A DNA stretch of 64,000 bases from Allolucifera butyrica (GTDB taxonomy: Bacteria > Bacillota > Negativicutes > Sporomusales > UPPP01): positions 1 through 64,000 of the forward strand of contig NZ_UPPP01000064.1 in NCBI RefSeq assembly GCF_900476375.1. Reading direction: 5' to 3'. The position numbers were made by a program, and so were the translations under genes. Below the pieces are notes generated by a model that was not told where the DNA came from, did no database searches, and saw nothing but the letters and a program-made list of their open reading frames with translations. Position 1 is the first letter of the stretch; every line of letters starts with the position of its first letter. Below, piece by piece: positions 25,398 to 33,168 of this stretch.

Positions 25398-25508
25398 ATG
25401 AACAATCAAGGGCCAAATATGCGTACTCCTGTTCTAGCGGTTGATGGCAAAGTAGTGTGCGCTAGACGCATTCCTAAGGCGGAAAAAGTTGAAGGCTGGA
25501 TCAAATAA
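25398..25508 (+). CDS. C-terminal remnant of a redox-active disulfide protein
   Basis: A 36-residue open frame with GGAGGG six bases before its ATG. MRTPVLAVDGKVVCARRIPK matches the cis-Pro end of small thioredoxin-like proteins such as the one at 42105 (TTPALVVDGVLKVAGKVPGK). The N-terminal CxxC half is missing, so it is either a truncated relic kept for coupling or a short peptide. Its stop overlaps the SigZ start (TAATG), so it provides translational coupling. One Cys remains. Confidence 0.6.
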   Translation: MNNQGPNMRTPVLAVDGKVVCARRIPKAEKVEGWIK

Positions 25509-26047
25509 TGGATATCAATTTTATTTATCAGGAGTATCAGGAAGACTTGCGCCGCTTTATCATAAAGCGTGTGGCAAATAGGGAAGATATGGAAGATGTA
25601 TTGCAGGAAGTCTTAATTAAGATACAAAATAATTTAGCCACAATAAAGGATGAAGGCAAGGTGGCGGCATGGATTCGCCGGATAGCCCGCAATCAAATTA
25701 TAGATTTTTATCGTTCGCGTAGAGCTACGGAGCGGCTTGATGACAACATCCCGGATGTGGCAGACGGAGCAGAGAACCACAATAAAGAAATTTCAATCTG
25801 CATACGGAATATAATTGGCAATCTTCCCGCTAAGTATCAAGAAGCAATAAAACTGACTACTTACCAAGGTTTGAGCCAGCAGCAGGTTGCGCAGCGGCTA
25901 GGACTATCAACCTCAGGAGCAAAAAGCAGGGTTCAGCGTTCACGGGCTATGATAAAGAAAATGCTTTTGCGGTGCTGTCAATTAGAATTTGATCGGATGG
26001 GCAATATTATCGAGTATAGGCAGAAAGGGAAAACGAAATACTGTTAA
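25508..26047 (+). CDS. sigZ: ECF sigma factor, SigZ type
   Basis: A 179-residue group IV sigma factor. Region 2: FIIKRVANREDMEDVLQEVL and AAWIRRIARNQIIDFYRS. Region 4: LPAKYQEAIKLTTYQGLSQQ, then QVAQRLGLSTSGAKSRVQR. The Cys-containing tail LLRCCQLEFDRMGNIIEY is characteristic of SigZ and may sense metal or redox state. There is no obvious anti-sigma gene next to it. The next gene is preceded by GTATCC/CCGTCT, also found at 15277, which is probably its target promoter. Coupled to the disulfide remnant upstream. Confidence 0.88.
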   Translation: MDINFIYQEYQEDLRRFIIKRVANREDMEDVLQEVLIKIQNNLATIKDEGKVAAWIRRIARNQIIDFYRSRRATERLDDNIPDVADGAENHNKEISICIRNIIGNLPAKYQEAIKLTTYQGLSQQQVAQRLGLSTSGAKSRVQRSRAMIKKMLLRCCQLEFDRMGNIIEYRQKGKTKYC

Positions 26048-26054
26048 ATTTTTT

Positions 26055-26080
26055 GTATCCTTTTTATAATGACTCCGTCT
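26055..26080 (+). promoter_or_regulatory. candidate SigZ promoter
   Basis: GTATCC (26055-26060), 14 bases, CCGTCT (26075-26080), matching the pair at 15277-15303. A small hairpin, CAGGGT..ACCCTG (about 26091-26110), lies in the leader before the DUF2703 gene. Confidence 0.6.
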
Positions 26081-26131
26081 TAATAAATAGCAGGGTACAA
26101 AAAGACCCTGATAAAACGGAGGTGTAACGAT

Positions 26132-26689
26132 ATGAGTAAGGAAGATAAATGCTGCTGCGGCCCGGTAGTAAGTACCGGCTGTTGTACGGAGACCAGTTCA
26201 AGTTGCTGTGGATCGCACCCTGACGCCCAAAAGTCCATAGTTATCGATTTTCTCTACATTGACCTAAGTGTCTGCGAGCGCTGTCAAAGAACAGGCTCCA
26301 CTTTAGATGAGGCCATTGAAGACGTGAAGAAAATACTAGAGGCGGCCGGGTATGATATCAAGGTCAACTATGTCCATGTGCAAACGGAAGAACAGGCCGA
26401 GGAACTCGGCTTTATAAGTTCCCCAACCATTCGAATTAGCGGCCGGGATATCCAGATGGACGTTAAAGAAACTCTATGCGAATCATGCGGAGATTTATGC
26501 GGAGAAGATATTGATTGCAGGGTCTGGATTTATGAAGGAAAAGAATACACTGTTCCGCCTAAACCGATGATTGTGAATGCGATACTCGGATCTATATATG
26601 GGAATAATTCAGCGCAGGACAGCCAGAAGAATAGCAAAACGGAAGTCCCGCCCAATTTAAAAAAAATTTTTTCTAAAGTAAAACGGTAA
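26132..26689 (+). CDS. DUF2703 thioredoxin-fold protein with Cys-rich N-terminus
   Basis: A 185-residue protein. The first 30 residues are Cys rich (CCCGPV, GCCTE, SSCCGS). The DUF2703 domain follows, with IDLSVCERCQRTGSTLDEA as its thioredoxin-like active site and SSPTIRISG as the cis-Pro loop; later cysteines are LCESCGDLCGED. DUF2703 proteins recur in ars and mercury gene clusters, but their reaction is not settled. GGAGGTG precedes the ATG. It appears to be the direct target of SigZ. The Cys content suggests binding of arsenite or soft metals. Confidence 0.85.
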   Translation: MSKEDKCCCGPVVSTGCCTETSSSCCGSHPDAQKSIVIDFLYIDLSVCERCQRTGSTLDEAIEDVKKILEAAGYDIKVNYVHVQTEEQAEELGFISSPTIRISGRDIQMDVKETLCESCGDLCGEDIDCRVWIYEGKEYTVPPKPMIVNAILGSIYGNNSAQDSQKNSKTEVPPNLKKIFSKVKR

Positions 26690-26866
26690 ATGCTTCCGAT
26701 GCAAACTCGCCGGAGTAATTACCTTTGCCGATCTTCTGCATAAAGGGGAAATAATAGTGCGGTTTTTAGCGCGCCCATGGTCGAAATAACTGGCCATGGG
26801 TCTATTTATTCTCGGTTCCTATTTTTGTTCATGGAATAAATATTTTAGCCTACCGGAAAAATTCAC

Positions 26867-26912
26867 TTGTATTTAGCGATATCATATATTATAATATGAT
26901 AAAAGTCTAATA
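26867..26912 (+). promoter_or_regulatory. member 2 of the repeated promoter-operator, before the CDF exporter
   Basis: TTGTAT (26867-26872), 17 bases, TATAAT (26890-26895). The perfect 12-bp palindrome ATATTATAATAT covers the -10 (26886-26897), followed by ATGATAAAA and TAATATA as at 25313 and 39065. A hairpin CCCATGG..CCATGGG (about 26775-26800) lies upstream and probably ends the DUF2703 transcript. Confidence 0.7.
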
Positions 26913-26953
26913 TAAATTTTAGAAGAGAGTCATAAATGAGGAGGGAAATGTTT

Positions 26954-27910
26954 ATGCACAATCACGGACACGATGACCACGGTCACGGCCATACTCACGG
27001 CATGCGGCGTGAGGGCAACAAAAAAAGTTTGACCATTGCACTGGTTATTACATTCGGTATCATGATCGCCGAGGCAGTAGGCGGCTGGCTGACCAACAGT
27101 CTAGCATTGCTTTCGGATTCGGGACACATGCTCAGTGATGCGGGATCGTTAGCGCTCAGCCTATTGGCAGTATGGTTCGCTGCAAAACCGCCGTCAGTAC
27201 ACAAAAGTTATGGCTATCACCGGTTTGAGATACTGGCGGCGTTGTTTAACGGCCTGGCCTTGTTTGCCATCGCTATCGTGATCATTTGGGAGGCTTACAG
27301 CCGGTTTATGGAGCCGCCGGCAGTAGACAGCGGACCCATGATGGTAATTGCCTTTATCGGCTTGGTGGCGAATCTAGTCAGCGCCTGGGTGCTGCTACGG
27401 CAGGGGGATGTAAAGGGGAATATCAACCTGCGCAGTGCTTATCTGCATATGATTAGTGATGCGCTTGGCGCGCTCGGGGCCATCCTGGCCGGGTTTTTTA
27501 TGTATCAATTTGGCTGGTATATTGCTGACCCTATCATTAGTGTAGTAGTCTCCCTGATGATTTTAAAAGGAGCCTGGTCGGTTGTCCGCCAGTCCGTCCA
27601 CATCTTGATGGAAGGTACGCCGGGCAAGGCCAATGTTGCTGAGATTACCGCTGTTCTTGCCGCAATTGCCGGGGTGGTCAATGTGCACGATATTCATATT
27701 TGGACTGTAACTTCCGGTTATGAAGTGTTCAGCTGTCATATACTGGTGCGCAAAGGTGTCAGTTCGTCGGAGATACTTTCCCGGGCGGTACCGCTGATGG
27801 AAAAGAGATTTGGTATTAGGCATACGACCATACAGGTAATGGAAAAAGACGCTGAAGTAAGCGGCTGGAGTTGCCGGGGTGGGATGTGTACTTTCTCGGT
27901 AGTACAGTAA
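26954..27910 (+). CDS. CDF-family cation efflux protein (CzcD/ZitB type)
   Basis: A 318-residue exporter from ATG 26954 (GAGGAGGG eight bases upstream; ATG 26948 is too close). The N-terminus is His rich (HNHGHDDHGHGHTHG). Six hydrophobic segments follow, with the metal site SDSGHMLSDAG and, in a later helix, HMISDALGA. The C-terminal cytoplasmic domain includes VHDIHIWTVTSGYEVFSCHI and ends CRGGMC. CDF proteins export Zn, Co, Cd or related ions by proton exchange. A shortened relic of a close relative is at 39121. Confidence 0.93.
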   Translation: MHNHGHDDHGHGHTHGMRREGNKKSLTIALVITFGIMIAEAVGGWLTNSLALLSDSGHMLSDAGSLALSLLAVWFAAKPPSVHKSYGYHRFEILAALFNGLALFAIAIVIIWEAYSRFMEPPAVDSGPMMVIAFIGLVANLVSAWVLLRQGDVKGNINLRSAYLHMISDALGALGAILAGFFMYQFGWYIADPIISVVVSLMILKGAWSVVRQSVHILMEGTPGKANVAEITAVLAAIAGVVNVHDIHIWTVTSGYEVFSCHILVRKGVSSSEILSRAVPLMEKRFGIRHTTIQVMEKDAEVSGWSCRGGMCTFSVVQ

Positions 27911-28033
27911 AAACGATACGAGGATTTGGCAGTATGGTATCGCTAAACGACTGCCAGCAGAAAAAGAAAGGGACACCACCTAGTGTGAGATACTGTTGGC
28001 TTGATTTGTGGGAGCTAGTTATTTTTTTAACGG

Positions 28034-28050
28034 CCCCCTCGCAGAGGGGC
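28034..28050. terminator. GC-rich hairpin after the CDF gene
   Basis: CCCCTC (28035-28040), loop GCA, GAGGGG (28044-28049). No T-run follows on the plus strand. Confidence 0.4.
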
Positions 28051-28141
28051 TGGGGTTATTGATAATCATAACGATAGTGTTATTTTGTGACATTGGTAAC
28101 CCGGGTCATTGACCCCAAAATATAAGGAGGTAATACGTATT

Positions 28142-28744
28142 ATGATGCAAGCAAAAGATTATTATGAGGTAGGACTTAAATTTCACGGGCACAAATGTCC
28201 GGCCATGCCGCTGGGCCTCAGGGCCGGGGCAGCGGCGATGAACGCTCTTGGCGTGGAGCGCTCTCAGGACAAAGAACTGGTACTGCTCGCCGAGACCGGC
28301 AATGACCATGCCGCCGGCTGCTTTGTCGATGGGCTGATGACGGTTACGGGCTGTACGTATGGCAAGAGCAACATCAAGAAAACATACTACGGGAAAATGG
28401 CGTTTACGCTCATTGACACCAAGAAACAAAAAGCGGTGCGTGTCCAACTTAAACCGGAGTTTTTTGGCAAGATGCTGCAGTCGCCTTTTGTACAGCAGCG
28501 TAAACAAGGCGTGCCGCCGCAAGACGTACCGGCAGCCATTACCGACCCCTTAGTGGAAGGGGTTATGAAGCGGGCGGAGGAGGAATTTTTGGATATCAGC
28601 CCGGTATTTGATTATCCGTTTGAAAAGGGCAAAGGCACCTTTGATACCGACTTGTGCGAAGTGTGCGGCGAGCGCGTATTTGTTCATAAGCTGCAAACTG
28701 TGAAGGGGAAAAGAGTTTGCCTTCCCTGCGCGGAAAAGCTGTAA
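28142..28744 (+). CDS. FmdE-family protein with C-terminal zinc finger
   Basis: A 200-residue protein from ATG 28142 with AAGGAGG upstream. The FmdE domain is recognisable by [16 protein letters not shown] and [20 protein letters not shown], whose His and Cys residues bind metal; the C-terminus is a treble-clef finger (CEVCGERV...CLPC). The family is named after a subunit of formylmethanofuran dehydrogenase but is widespread in anaerobes, often near molybdenum or tungsten enzymes. Function here is unknown. It may be expressed with the TauE/SafE exporter that follows. Confidence 0.85.
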   Translation: MMQAKDYYEVGLKFHGHKCPAMPLGLRAGAAAMNALGVERSQDKELVLLAETGNDHAAGCFVDGLMTVTGCTYGKSNIKKTYYGKMAFTLIDTKKQKAVRVQLKPEFFGKMLQSPFVQQRKQGVPPQDVPAAITDPLVEGVMKRAEEEFLDISPVFDYPFEKGKGTFDTDLCEVCGERVFVHKLQTVKGKRVCLPCAEKL

Positions 28745-28761
28745 TAAGTATTTGACAAGGA

Positions 28762-28784
28762 GGCCGCCGGCAGGGCCGGCGGCC
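28762..28784 (+). terminator. strong GC hairpin between fmdE-like and tauE-like genes
   Basis: GGCCGCCGGC (28762-28771) pairs perfectly with GCCGGCGGCC (28775-28784) across three bases. No T-run, so partial termination or mRNA processing is likely. Confidence 0.6.
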
Positions 28785-28808
28785 AACGTATAAAGGCGGT
28801 GATAAATT

Positions 28809-29603
28809 ATGATGGAAGTATGGGCCGGGCTGGTGACATTTACGGCGACCACGATTCTGACTGTGGCCGGGGTGGGGGCCGCTTTTATTCTGGTTCCGAT
28901 TTATTTGGCGCTGGGCATTGAACTGCATACAGCCATGAGTACGGCGCTTTTACTCAATGGAATTTCGATGATTTTTGCTTCGATTACCTTTGCCCGGGAA
29001 AAGCTGATCCTGTGGCGGCTGGCTTTGCCCATTTTGCTTGCGGCTACGGTGTTGTCGCCGGCAGGAGCTTATGCCAGCCAGTTTGTGCCACGCAATCATC
29101 TTTTGCTATTATTTATTGCCTTTCTCCTATTTGCAGCATCTATGATGCTGTTTTATAAACCGGGCGGCAAGAAAAAGGATGAACAAGCAGCTATGTTTAT
29201 CAGCCGCCATGTTACCACCGATCATAAGGAAGCCGTCAAAGGCATGTGGACCATTGGCGCACCGGTGGGCGGCGTGGCCGGCTTTCTGGGTGGCCTCTTA
29301 GGAGTGGGCGGCGGCAATATTATCGTGCCGGCGCTGGTATGGCTGGGCATTCCGGCTAAAAAGGCGTCGGCTACCAGTTCGTTTATCGTGATTTTTTCAT
29401 CACTGGCTGGGTTCGCCGGACGAGCTTCAATAGGAAACCTGGATGGAGTATTGTTAGCGTATACGGTGGCAGGTTCGATAGGCGGAGCCCTCATAGGTTC
29501 CTGGCTGATGAGCAAAAAACTGCAAAACAAACAGGTCAAAGTTATTATCGGTGTATTGCTATATGTGATTGCCGGTAAGATGCTGTTTGATCTGTGGCGC
29601 TGA
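28809..29603 (+). CDS. TauE/SafE-family anion exporter
   Basis: A 264-residue membrane protein with about eight hydrophobic segments and the two family repeats (VAGVGAAFILVPIYLALGI early; LGVGGGNIIVPALVWLGI later). TauE/SafE proteins export sulfite, sulfoacetate or other sulfur oxyanions. The GGCGGTGA site is before the ATG. It follows the FmdE protein. Transport of a sulfur or selenium oxyanion would suit the neighbourhood but is inference. Confidence 0.88.
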   Translation: MMEVWAGLVTFTATTILTVAGVGAAFILVPIYLALGIELHTAMSTALLLNGISMIFASITFAREKLILWRLALPILLAATVLSPAGAYASQFVPRNHLLLLFIAFLLFAASMMLFYKPGGKKKDEQAAMFISRHVTTDHKEAVKGMWTIGAPVGGVAGFLGGLLGVGGGNIIVPALVWLGIPAKKASATSSFIVIFSSLAGFAGRASIGNLDGVLLAYTVAGSIGGALIGSWLMSKKLQNKQVKVIIGVLLYVIAGKMLFDLWR

Positions 29604-29649
29604 GATAGAGAGTGTGTATACAGAAAAGAAAAAGGAGGTGAAAGGGTAT

Positions 29650-29829
29650 ATGCCGCGGCTCCGGCGAATGGTCCGCCCTTTGTCCGCAAACAGGCGAATC
29701 TGACCGATGCTAATAGGACGCCTCTTTAATCAAAGTGGCAACTTGACTCAAGAACAGGCTGACCAGCGTATCGCCTGGGTGAAAGAGATGACTGGAAAAT
29801 GGGTTCGGCCCCAGCATGATAAGCGGTAG
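29650..29829 (+). pseudogene. DUF2680-like small protein interrupted by an in-frame TGA
   Basis: ATG 29650 has AGGAGGTG upstream. The frame runs 17 codons to a TGA at 29701 and continues in the same frame (MLIGRLFNQSGNLTQEQADQ, then RIAWVKEMTGKW) to a stop at 29829. The second part resembles the tail of DUF2680 proteins. Either it is a short relic, or translation restarts at ATG 29707. Selenocysteine at the TGA is possible but unsupported. Confidence 0.4.
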
Positions 29830-29883
29830 TCTTGGCTCCGGCTTTTGTTTCGGCTGGCAACAATAGCAAAATAATCATTAGAA

Positions 29884-32230
29884 ATGAAATAGGCAGATTA
29901 ACAAAGTAACCTGCCCCTTCCCGAACCGTACAAGCGACTTTCACCGCATACGGCTCTCCATATTCCAAATGAATTATCGTCGTTTTAACTGATTAAGCTG
30001 CAACCTATTTGCTTCGACATTGGCAAAACAGGGATCGCATAGCGGTATCTGACGCCGGTTAATCGCAAGCATGACGGTGACAATCGGTGAGTAAGGCTTA
30101 TCAAGCTTCTTCTTCGGTTTCCTGTGGAACATGCTGACATACCGATGCGGATTAGCGCAAATGTAGCAGGCCTGAGAAAGCGGATTTGCCAAACTGTAAG
30201 CAGGTAACTGAAAGGATGTTACTGCCGACTTGATGGTAGAGAAGAAACTTTTCTGCCTTGCAAATGATGTATATAGGGCCATTTTCACCGAACGGGCGTG
30301 TCCCTTGGCGTTTTGGTAATTAATCGAGAGTGAATTGCCGTACCGAGCGAACACTTTCTTGAGGCTGATGTCGAACTTACGGGCCAGTGTTTTCGCTATG
30401 GAATACTGAATGATGTACTGGATGCGCCAACCTTCGAAGAAATTGCAGCAGCCTCGCTGCTGAGTCAAAAGGCCTCGCAGAACCTGGTTGCCATACTTAA
30501 TGATGTCTTGTGGAGATTCCCGGAGTAGGCGAGTGACACCAATGGGATAGCCATTTGCCGTACACATGCCGTTATCTCGCAGTTTGTTCAAGATACCCTC
30601 CGTATTCATATGGACACGGAGGGCTGAGTCAAAAGGGCGTGTTTGAAATTTATTGTGTTTGCCATAGCCCATGCGGATAACATAGCCAAGAAAATGTATA
30701 TCATGTTCAGAGGAATGTGTAATTTTGGTTTTCTCATCGCTTAACCGGAGACAGAGTTTGTTTTGGAGAAATTCCTTGATTTCCTGCTTTAGCTCCACCG
30801 CATACGCTTTAGGGGCAATGAGACCAATCAGAAAATCGTCAGCATAACGCACATACCGTATCCTGCGGAAATGAGGGTCGTATCTGTCCGTGGACGGGAG
30901 TTTATTCATTTCGTTCCGCAACGATTTGACGCTCTTGGCATCGCTGTCCCGACTGATTGCTTTCTTATACTGATATCTAGCCCTAGCATATTCAGGATTT
31001 TGTCTGCGATAGTCTCCTGTTGTATCTCGCTCGATAATATGTTCCATAAAGCGGTCCAGTTTATCGAGGTAGATGTTACAAAGAATGGGACTACAGCAGG
31101 AACCCTGTGCATTTCCGGCTTTACCCTTGCGATAGTTATGTTGCATGTCGAAGTATCCGGCTTTGAGAACTTTATTGATGAGCCTGAGGAAACGTTCATC
31201 GTTAATTCGTTCTCGAAGGATAGATTCCAGGACGCGATGGTCAATTTCATCAAAACAGGCAGTAATATCTCCTTCAATGAACCAAATGGTACCGTTCCAG
31301 GTCTCCACATCAGCAATGGCGCTTTGCGTGGACCGTTTTGGCCGGAATCCATGAGAGCGGTCGGAAAAGGTAGGCTCGTAAATACATTCTAAGATAATGC
31401 GGAGGGCCTCCTGAATAAGCTTGTCCTTCCCGTTTGGAAAACTTAGCTTGCGCATTTTCCCGTTACTCTTTGGTATCATCATGGTTTTGTTTGGCTGAGG
31501 CTGATAGGACTCAGCGCGCATGGCAGCGATCAGTTCAGTAACCCATTCTTGGCAAAAGCCGTGTAGGGAAGTGCCATCGGAGCCAGATGTCTCCGCGCCG
31601 TCATTAGACTTAACGGAATTGTAGGCAATGATGTACAAATCTTTGTCGTAAAATAATCGATAGAGATCCCTGTTGACATACTCATGATTGGCAGCGTTTC
31701 GACGACGATAACCTTCCAATTTCTGCATGAGTTTTGCTTGCTCCATTCAAAGCAACTCCTTTCAAAATAGGGACTTGGAATACTGCCCCCCTTCACCATG
31801 TGCCTCCCATTACAGAAGGCCGTTAGGCTACTATTAGGGCTCTCTGCCATATACCGGAGGGGTACTTAGGCAGGTCACGTTTGACTGCTCCATATAGATC
31901 CATACGTAGGTATCCGGTTGGTCGTTACCCTGCTTACCACAGGTGTGTCAATGGGCCTGCTTATTCCCAATCTCTCTTATATTGAAAATACCCATTGATA
32001 CCGGTATGTCCGGCAGCGTGCTTGGCCACAGACCCGGATTCAGCCCACAGGCTTTACCATATATGGCCTGACTCGCCAGGTCACTCGACAGCAGGTGCTG
32101 TCTAATCCTGACTTTACCGACATGCTATTGTCTCCCAGAGGCTTTCGCATGAGGTAAGTCGGTTGTCTTACATCGCAACGCAGGAGCGATGATTTCTGTG
32201 AAATATATATGAAGCGCACAACGTGCGCAC
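29884..32230 (-). mobile_element. group II intron with reverse transcriptase
   Basis: On the minus strand the intron starts with GTGCG (32230-32226) and ends near 29884 in AT. Domain V is clear at 29956-29923 (GAGCCGTATGCG, GAAA, CGTACGGTTC pattern), followed by a domain VI hairpin (GGCAG..CTGCC, 29915-29892). The multi-domain 5' RNA occupies about 31750-32230. The maturase lies in domain IV. The intron sits in reverse orientation just upstream of the ribosome site of the secreted protein at 32249, between it and the DUF2680-like tail, so it separates that gene from any upstream promoter. Confidence 0.88.
29974..31746 (-). CDS. ltrA: group II intron reverse transcriptase/maturase
   Basis: A 590-residue intron protein. 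The reverse transcriptase has GDITACFDEIDH, GNAQGSCCSPILCNIYLD and the catalytic RYADDFLIG. The X/maturase region follows (about 430-520), with a C-terminal CYICANP...LCDPC zinc-type motif in place of a classical HNH endonuclease. It splices the intron RNA and, with it, inserts at new sites. The reading frame is intact. A long insert between RT blocks (about residues 230-300) is typical of CL/ML-type introns. Confidence 0.92.
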   Translation of the reverse strand: MEQAKLMQKLEGYRRRNAANHEYVNRDLYRLFYDKDLYIIAYNSVKSNDGAETSGSDGTSLHGFCQEWVTELIAAMRAESYQPQPNKTMMIPKSNGKMRKLSFPNGKDKLIQEALRIILECIYEPTFSDRSHGFRPKRSTQSAIADVETWNGTIWFIEGDITACFDEIDHRVLESILRERINDERFLRLINKVLKAGYFDMQHNYRKGKAGNAQGSCCSPILCNIYLDKLDRFMEHIIERDTTGDYRRQNPEYARARYQYKKAISRDSDAKSVKSLRNEMNKLPSTDRYDPHFRRIRYVRYADDFLIGLIAPKAYAVELKQEIKEFLQNKLCLRLSDEKTKITHSSEHDIHFLGYVIRMGYGKHNKFQTRPFDSALRVHMNTEGILNKLRDNGMCTANGYPIGVTRLLRESPQDIIKYGNQVLRGLLTQQRGCCNFFEGWRIQYIIQYSIAKTLARKFDISLKKVFARYGNSLSINYQNAKGHARSVKMALYTSFARQKSFFSTIKSAVTSFQLPAYSLANPLSQACYICANPHRYVSMFHRKPKKKLDKPYSPIVTVMLAINRRQIPLCDPCFANVEANRLQLNQLKRR

Positions 32231-32248
32231 AAAAAGGAGACGAACGAC

Positions 32249-32524
32249 ATGAAAAAAGTTTTCCTTGGCCTTCTTGTTTCAGCTTTACTGGTTACCAGCT
32301 CCGCTTCCTGTTTCGCATCCGAACCTGCTAAAGAACTCGCTCTCGAAAGGATCTACTCATATCCTGGCATGGCGCCATTCGCTGTGAAAGTCTGGGTACA
32401 AGACGATCATAAGGGTACCATTACTTACACCGGGGAATGTTATACCAATGGTAAACTTGACTATCGTACAACAAGTGTTACTAAGTATACCCTATATCCT
32501 GAAACCAATTGGATTTCCGAGTAG
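32249..32524 (+). CDS. small secreted protein
   Basis: A 91-residue protein with a signal peptide (MKKVFLGLLVSALLVTSSAS, cleavage near FASEP) and a 68-residue mature part rich in Tyr and Thr. The site AAAGGAGACG lies before the ATG. No known domain; it would be periplasmic. The group II intron starts 18 bases upstream of its ATG in the opposite direction, so its original promoter has probably been displaced. Confidence 0.6.
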   Translation: MKKVFLGLLVSALLVTSSASCFASEPAKELALERIYSYPGMAPFAVKVWVQDDHKGTITYTGECYTNGKLDYRTTSVTKYTLYPETNWISE

Positions 32525-32633
32525 ATATGCGTCCTTAGTTATTGTTTAAGCTAAAATCATTTGGAAAAGCTCAAATGATTATCACTAGACAAGCATTCCT
32601 GGAATGCGTGAAATGAACTTTGATCAATAAAAA

Positions 32634-32688
32634 CCCCCTTGATATGATTTATTGTGCATCGCAAATGCACAGAGATCATATCAGGGGG
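32634..32688. repeat. long hairpin at the left end of an IS110-type fragment
   Basis: CCCCCTTGATATGAT pairs with GATCATATCAGGGGG (right arm ending 32688) with an inner hairpin, TGTGCAT..ATGCACA. It directly precedes the IS110 transposase start. In IS110 elements the DNA upstream of the recombinase encodes a structured RNA that guides target choice, so this may be its remains. Confidence 0.5.
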
Positions 32689-32697
32689 TAGTAAATA

Positions 32698-32877
32698 ATG
32701 AAAAACATAGTTTTAAAAGTTAGAAGCGATAACGCTAAGCACATGATTATTGGAGTGGATATTGCAAAAGAATTGCAGAGGACAAGATTGGTAGATTATC
32801 GTGGATTAGAATTGGGAAAAGCCTTGAAATGCCGGAACGGCAAAAACGGCTCAAAAGATAATAAAAGTAATTTATAG
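32698..32877 (+). pseudogene. IS110-family transposase, N-terminal fragment
   Basis: The first 59 codons read MKNIVLKVRSDNAKHMIIGV, then DIAKELQRTRLVDYRGLEL, the start of an IS110 DEDD recombinase with its first Asp in GVDIAKE. It ends at a stop (32877), where the full protein would exceed 380 residues. Coding-like scraps follow to about 33000 (LVLDELREKTN). It is a deleted element and inactive. Confidence 0.65.
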
Positions 32878-33168
32878 GGTGAAAAAGAAAAGCAGAATAT
32901 CAGGCTAAATTAGTCCTTGACGAATTGCGGGAAAAAACAAATTAAGTAGGCGGCATAAGGAAGCAAGAAACCATAAAACACGGTAATGGCATATAGCTAG
33001 TGAGTTGTGACAGGATCAGTCTTGGATACTAATGGCGGAAAAAGTAGGAGTATTAAATGGAATTTTATTTTCATTAATTTTCAATACACCGTATTTAAGC
33101 AAAATACTATATTTAACGAAGGCAATTCGTTGAAAAATATTCAAAAATAGAGATGGGAGTAGACACTC
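32878..33168. other. IS debris and tolC upstream region
   Basis: No intact gene. It holds further short IS110-like scraps, then AT-rich DNA from about 33050 that probably includes the promoter of the efflux operon. No clear -35/-10 pair could be chosen. Confidence 0.35.

Noticed and set aside
29700..29720. TGACCGATGCTAATAGG resembles the 3' end of 23S rRNA
   Set aside because: Only about 17 bases match and the flanks do not; the stretch lies in an apparent small coding frame.
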